From assembly GCF_005047595.1 (NCBI RefSeq), contig NZ_SUPL01000009.1, forward strand, positions 16,580 through 80,579: 64,000 bases of DNA, given 5' to 3'. Each line of letters opens with the position of its first letter. Position 1 is the first letter of the stretch. Source of the stretch: Pontimicrobium aquaticum. Lineage in GTDB: Bacteria > Bacteroidota > Bacteroidia > Flavobacteriales > Flavobacteriaceae. A model generated the notes under the pieces. It had not been told where the DNA came from. It did no database searches and saw only the letters and a list, made by a program, of their open reading frames with translations. Both the position numbers and the translations under genes were made by a program. Shown here one piece after another: positions 61,988 through 64,000 of this stretch.

Positions 61988-63280
61988 TTAGTAATGACAT
62001 TTTCCACATTCTAACCCACCCATTTGAGCTGCAGTTAGTTGGTCAACACCATATTTTTTTGATAACTCTTCGTGTATTTTTGTATAATACTCGTTGTCTT
62101 TAACCTTAACATTTGTCTCTCTGTGACAGTTAATACACCATCCCATAGTTAAAGGCGAGTATTGGTACATTATTTCCATTTCTTCAACAGGACCATGACA
62201 TGTCTGACACTCAAGTCCAGCAACCGAAACGTGTTGCGAGTGATTGAAGTAAGCAAAATCAGGAAGGTTATGGATTCTCACCCATTTAACAGGCTGTGTT
62301 TCTCCTGTGTATTCTTGATTATCGTCATCCCAACCTACTGCAGCATATAATTTTTTAATCTCAGCATCATAAAATTCTTTTGAATATTCAGCTGTTGTTT
62401 CACCATTGTATTCGTAAACTGATTTATGACAGTTCATACACACGTTTAACGATGGAATACCAGATGTTTTACTTACTCTTGCAGAAGAGTGACAATACTT
62501 ACAGTCTATACCATTATCTCCAGCATGTATCTTATGTGAGAAATGAATTGGTTGCACTGGTTGGTATCCTTGGTCAATACCTAATTGCATAAAGTAACCA
62601 TATGCAAAATATGCACTAGATAACAGGAAGAATATTGCCACAACCAACATTAAAAATTGGTTTTGCACAAATGCTTTCCATAATGGTTTTCTTTGAGCAT
62701 CTTCAGGAATTTCAACATTATTAGCTTTGGCAAAGCGGCGCAATGTTCTGTTAACCATTATTAAACCAATAGCTAATAGTACAAATAAAATTGCTAGTGC
62801 ACCAAGAACTAAATCGTTTGAAATACCACCTTCAGATTGCGCAGCTGTTTGTGCAGTTGCTCCTCCTGCATTAGCTGGAGGTGCTGCTTTTTCTTGAGCT
62901 GTATATGCTAAGATATCGCTAATGTCTTGATCGCTTAACTGTGGCATTGCAGTCATTGCTGCTCCACCATACTCATTAAAAATTTTGTTTCCGTAAGCAT
63001 CGCCAGACTTCACTACTGCTGAACTATTTCTAATCCATGCTGCAATCCAATCTCTATCAAGACCTTCATCATTAGTTAGTCGTTGCTCCACAAAACGTAA
63101 TGCTGGCCCAGTCATTTTTTTATCGAGACTATGACAAGCAGCACAATTGGTATTAAATAAAGCTTTCCCTTTAGCAGGATCGCCATCTTGAGCAAATAGC
63201 GATGTTGAGAATGTTAGTAAAAATATTAACCCCAGCAGTAGAGATCTTGCGGTTAATTTACGGTTTATCACCTGTTTCAT
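61988..63280 (-). CDS. actA: Alternative complex III subunit ActA, multiheme cytochrome c with extra N-terminal heme domain
   Basis: The periplasmic heme subunit. From the ATG at 63280 (430 residues) a signal peptide (MKQVINRKLTARSLLLGLIFLLTF...SLFAQ) is followed by a mono-heme cytochrome c domain (CAACH, with the predicted axial methionine region TAMPQLSDQDISDILAY), a membrane helix (DLVLGALAILFVLLAIGLIMV), a second one (FLMLVVAIFFLLSSAYFAYG), and a pentaheme domain with CKYCH, CMNCH, CQTCH, CINCH and CGKCH. The frame remains open for 31 codons upstream, but the promoter lies there. It is the first gene of the operon. Confidence 0.95.
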   Translation of the reverse strand: MKQVINRKLTARSLLLGLIFLLTFSTSLFAQDGDPAKGKALFNTNCAACHSLDKKMTGPALRFVEQRLTNDEGLDRDWIAAWIRNSSAVVKSGDAYGNKIFNEYGGAAMTAMPQLSDQDISDILAYTAQEKAAPPANAGGATAQTAAQSEGGISNDLVLGALAILFVLLAIGLIMVNRTLRRFAKANNVEIPEDAQRKPLWKAFVQNQFLMLVVAIFFLLSSAYFAYGYFMQLGIDQGYQPVQPIHFSHKIHAGDNGIDCKYCHSSARVSKTSGIPSLNVCMNCHKSVYEYNGETTAEYSKEFYDAEIKKLYAAVGWDDDNQEYTGETQPVKWVRIHNLPDFAYFNHSQHVSVAGLECQTCHGPVEEMEIMYQYSPLTMGWCINCHRETNVKVKDNEYYTKIHEELSKKYGVDQLTAAQMGGLECGKCHY

Positions 63281-63361
63281 ATCGTTAGTTAGATTACCTT
63301 CTATACTTTGGTACGATTTTTTCATACAAATAGAACAATATTCGGTTATAAAAATCTCGCA

Positions 63362-63392
63362 CAAAAGTAACATTTAAAGTCGATTTTAGAAA
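63362..63392 (-). promoter_or_regulatory. Promoter of the act-cox operon
   Basis: On the minus strand TACTTTTG (63369-63362) is a full match to TAnnTTTG, with a TTTC at the -33 position, 19 bases away. It predicts a leader of about 75 bases before actA and excludes the longest possible actA start. Confidence 0.6.
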
Positions 63393-63467
63393 TGTTAGAT
63401 AAGTGTTAATATCTAATTTATAAGGATTCTAAATAATAAAAATAATAATGTTTAAGTTAATATACTT

Positions 63468-63475
63468 TACATTTG
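63468..63475 (+). promoter_or_regulatory. Putative -7 element for the SPOR gene
   Basis: TACATTTG at 63468-63475 fits TAnnTTTG, 18 bases before the ATG at 63494. With the act promoter it makes a divergent promoter region of about 120 bases. Confidence 0.5.
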
Positions 63476-63493
63476 CACAAAATAAAATTAACT

Positions 63494-63868
63494 ATGGTTA
63501 AATTTGGTAATAAATTTTTAATTCTAACCTTCTTAATGTCAATGTTTTTTACAAGTGCTATTATAGCTCAAGAGGGAGAGGTTGTTGTAAACCAAGACAA
63601 GCAAATTGAAACATTGTTACGATTAAAAAAAGAGGTTAATAAAACACTTGTTAACTATAGAATTCAAATCTTTAACGGGAATCGTCAAGGCGCTGAAAAA
63701 GCAAGAGATGAGTTTGTAAAAGTGTTTTCTAGCTGGAAACCAGATATGAAGTTTCAAACACCCAATTATAAAATTTGGGTTGGTGAATTTAAAACTAGAT
63801 TAGAAGCCGATCGTGCTTTATTGCAAATTAAGAAAGAATTTAGAAATGCTTTTATTATTAAACTTTAA
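63494..63868 (+). CDS. SPOR domain-containing protein
   Basis: A 124-residue exported protein beginning MVKFGNKFLILTFLMSMFFTSAIIAQ (signal peptide). Residues about 48-124 are a SPOR-like peptidoglycan-binding domain: NYRIQIFNGNRQGAEKARDEFVKVF in the first half and YKIWVGEFKTRLEADRALLQIKKEFRNAFIIK in the second, the two beta-alpha units of the fold. SPOR domains recognise denuded glycan strands at division sites. A TTG at 63473 would add seven residues but overlaps the -7 element. The gene is divergent from the act operon. Confidence 0.85.
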   Translation: MVKFGNKFLILTFLMSMFFTSAIIAQEGEVVVNQDKQIETLLRLKKEVNKTLVNYRIQIFNGNRQGAEKARDEFVKVFSSWKPDMKFQTPNYKIWVGEFKTRLEADRALLQIKKEFRNAFIIKL

Positions 63869-63877
63869 AAAACAATA

Positions 63878-63902
63878 TGAGTCGTCCTAAAATAGGTTGA
63901 CA
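63878..63902. other. Possible insertion-sequence terminal repeat remnant
   Basis: A 25-base stretch starting TGAGTCGTCC and ending AGGTTGACA lies between the SPOR gene stop and its terminator. The TG...CA ends and the look of the sequence are like an IS3-type terminal repeat, but no transposase or second end is present here. Held with low confidence. Confidence 0.2.
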
Positions 63903-63926
63903 GTTTATAAATAAAAATTAGATAGG

Positions 63927-63957
63927 ACCAGTGAAGTTAACTTCACTGGTTTTTTTG
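63927..63957 (+). terminator. Terminator of the SPOR gene
   Basis: A perfect 24-base palindrome at 63927-63950 (arms ACCAGTGAAGTT and its complement) is followed by six more T residues. It would end plus-strand transcription; the far side of the window holds no recognisable gene in the last 43 bases. Confidence 0.85.
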
Positions 63958-64000
63958 TTGTGTACAAAGTTAGGTGTTTTGTAATTAAGGCTCAAATGTG

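Noticed and set aside
63281..63373. 31-codon N-terminal extension of actA
   Set aside because: The -7 promoter element is at 63369-63362, so most of this segment would be leader; the ATG at 63280 gives a clean signal peptide.
1..64000. CRISPR arrays, tRNA or rRNA genes, riboswitches, integrases, defence or biosynthetic systems
   Set aside because: I saw no regularly spaced repeats, no tRNA-like clover-leaf sequence in the gaps, no recognisable riboswitch before pdxJ, gcvH or queG, and no gene of such families. The gaps are short and mostly explained by promoters and terminators.

Overview
The window is a stretch of ordinary chromosome from an AT-rich member of the Bacteroidota, almost certainly a marine-type Flavobacteriaceae species. 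The genus cannot be settled from the sequence alone; Lacinutrix, Olleya or Winogradskyella-like relatives would fit. The evidence is a type IX secretion and gliding set (SprA, RemB, a PorP/SprF protein, a cargo with a type A sorting domain), alternative complex III coupled to an aa3-type cytochrome oxidase, and promoters of the Bacteroidota form TTTG-N19-TAnnTTTG. About 56 protein genes are packed with short gaps, often as overlapping operons. I see no tRNA, rRNA, CRISPR array, prophage or complete insertion sequence. The longest gene-free stretch, 35161-35461, is about 300 bases.

Layout. 1-7.1 kb: protein quality control (tig, clpP, clpX) on the minus strand, then a small membrane protein, an alpha/beta hydrolase, pdxJ, and divergently a CBS-domain gene with nadK. 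7.2-14 kb: plus-strand envelope cluster: DUF6089 protein, uppS, bamA, two Skp/OmpH chaperones and murI. This links undecaprenyl phosphate, outer membrane protein assembly and peptidoglycan precursors. 14-20 kb: gamma-carbonic anhydrase, PorP/SprF, an Nfu-type Fe-S protein, a DUF255 protein, DUF1304 and MscS. 20-26.5 kb: minus-strand tsaB behind a TolC/HlyD/two-MacB-permease/ATPase efflux operon. 26.5-31.8 kb: cytochrome oxidase assembly and small subunits (ctaB, two subunit III genes, subunit IV, a SCO-like protein without its cysteines, SCO, DUF420, a small CxxC protein). 32-45 kb: a metallo-beta-lactamase-fold enzyme, then the gliding/T9SS block remB, two tandem tonB genes, vanZ, gcvH and the 7.2-kb sprA. 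45-50 kb: ruvA, maeB, queG, ruvB. 50-52 kb: a T9SS-sorted surface protein. 52-63.3 kb: one respiratory operon, actABCDEF-coxB-ctaD, with a strong promoter at one end and a hairpin terminator at the other. The window closes with a divergent SPOR-domain gene.

How the parts fit. Two separated respiratory clusters supply one electron chain: menaquinol to complex III, then to the oxidase. Subunits I and II are in the act operon; subunits III and IV, heme O synthase and copper assembly factors lie 20 kb away. The T9SS genes supply the outer membrane translocon (SprA), an outer membrane helper (PorP/SprF), a candidate surface adhesin or barrel (RemB) and one cargo.

I found no convincing new defence or mobile system. 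The most interesting observations are small: a TonB C-terminal-like domain at the front of RemB that shares an FPxC-x10-C signature with both neighbouring TonB proteins; a 30-base copy of the tonB leader placed in front of a 20-codon ORF; a SCO paralogue that lost its copper-binding cysteines but overlaps the true SCO gene; a conserved-looking CxxC mini-protein in the oxidase cluster; and an internally duplicated T9SS cargo.
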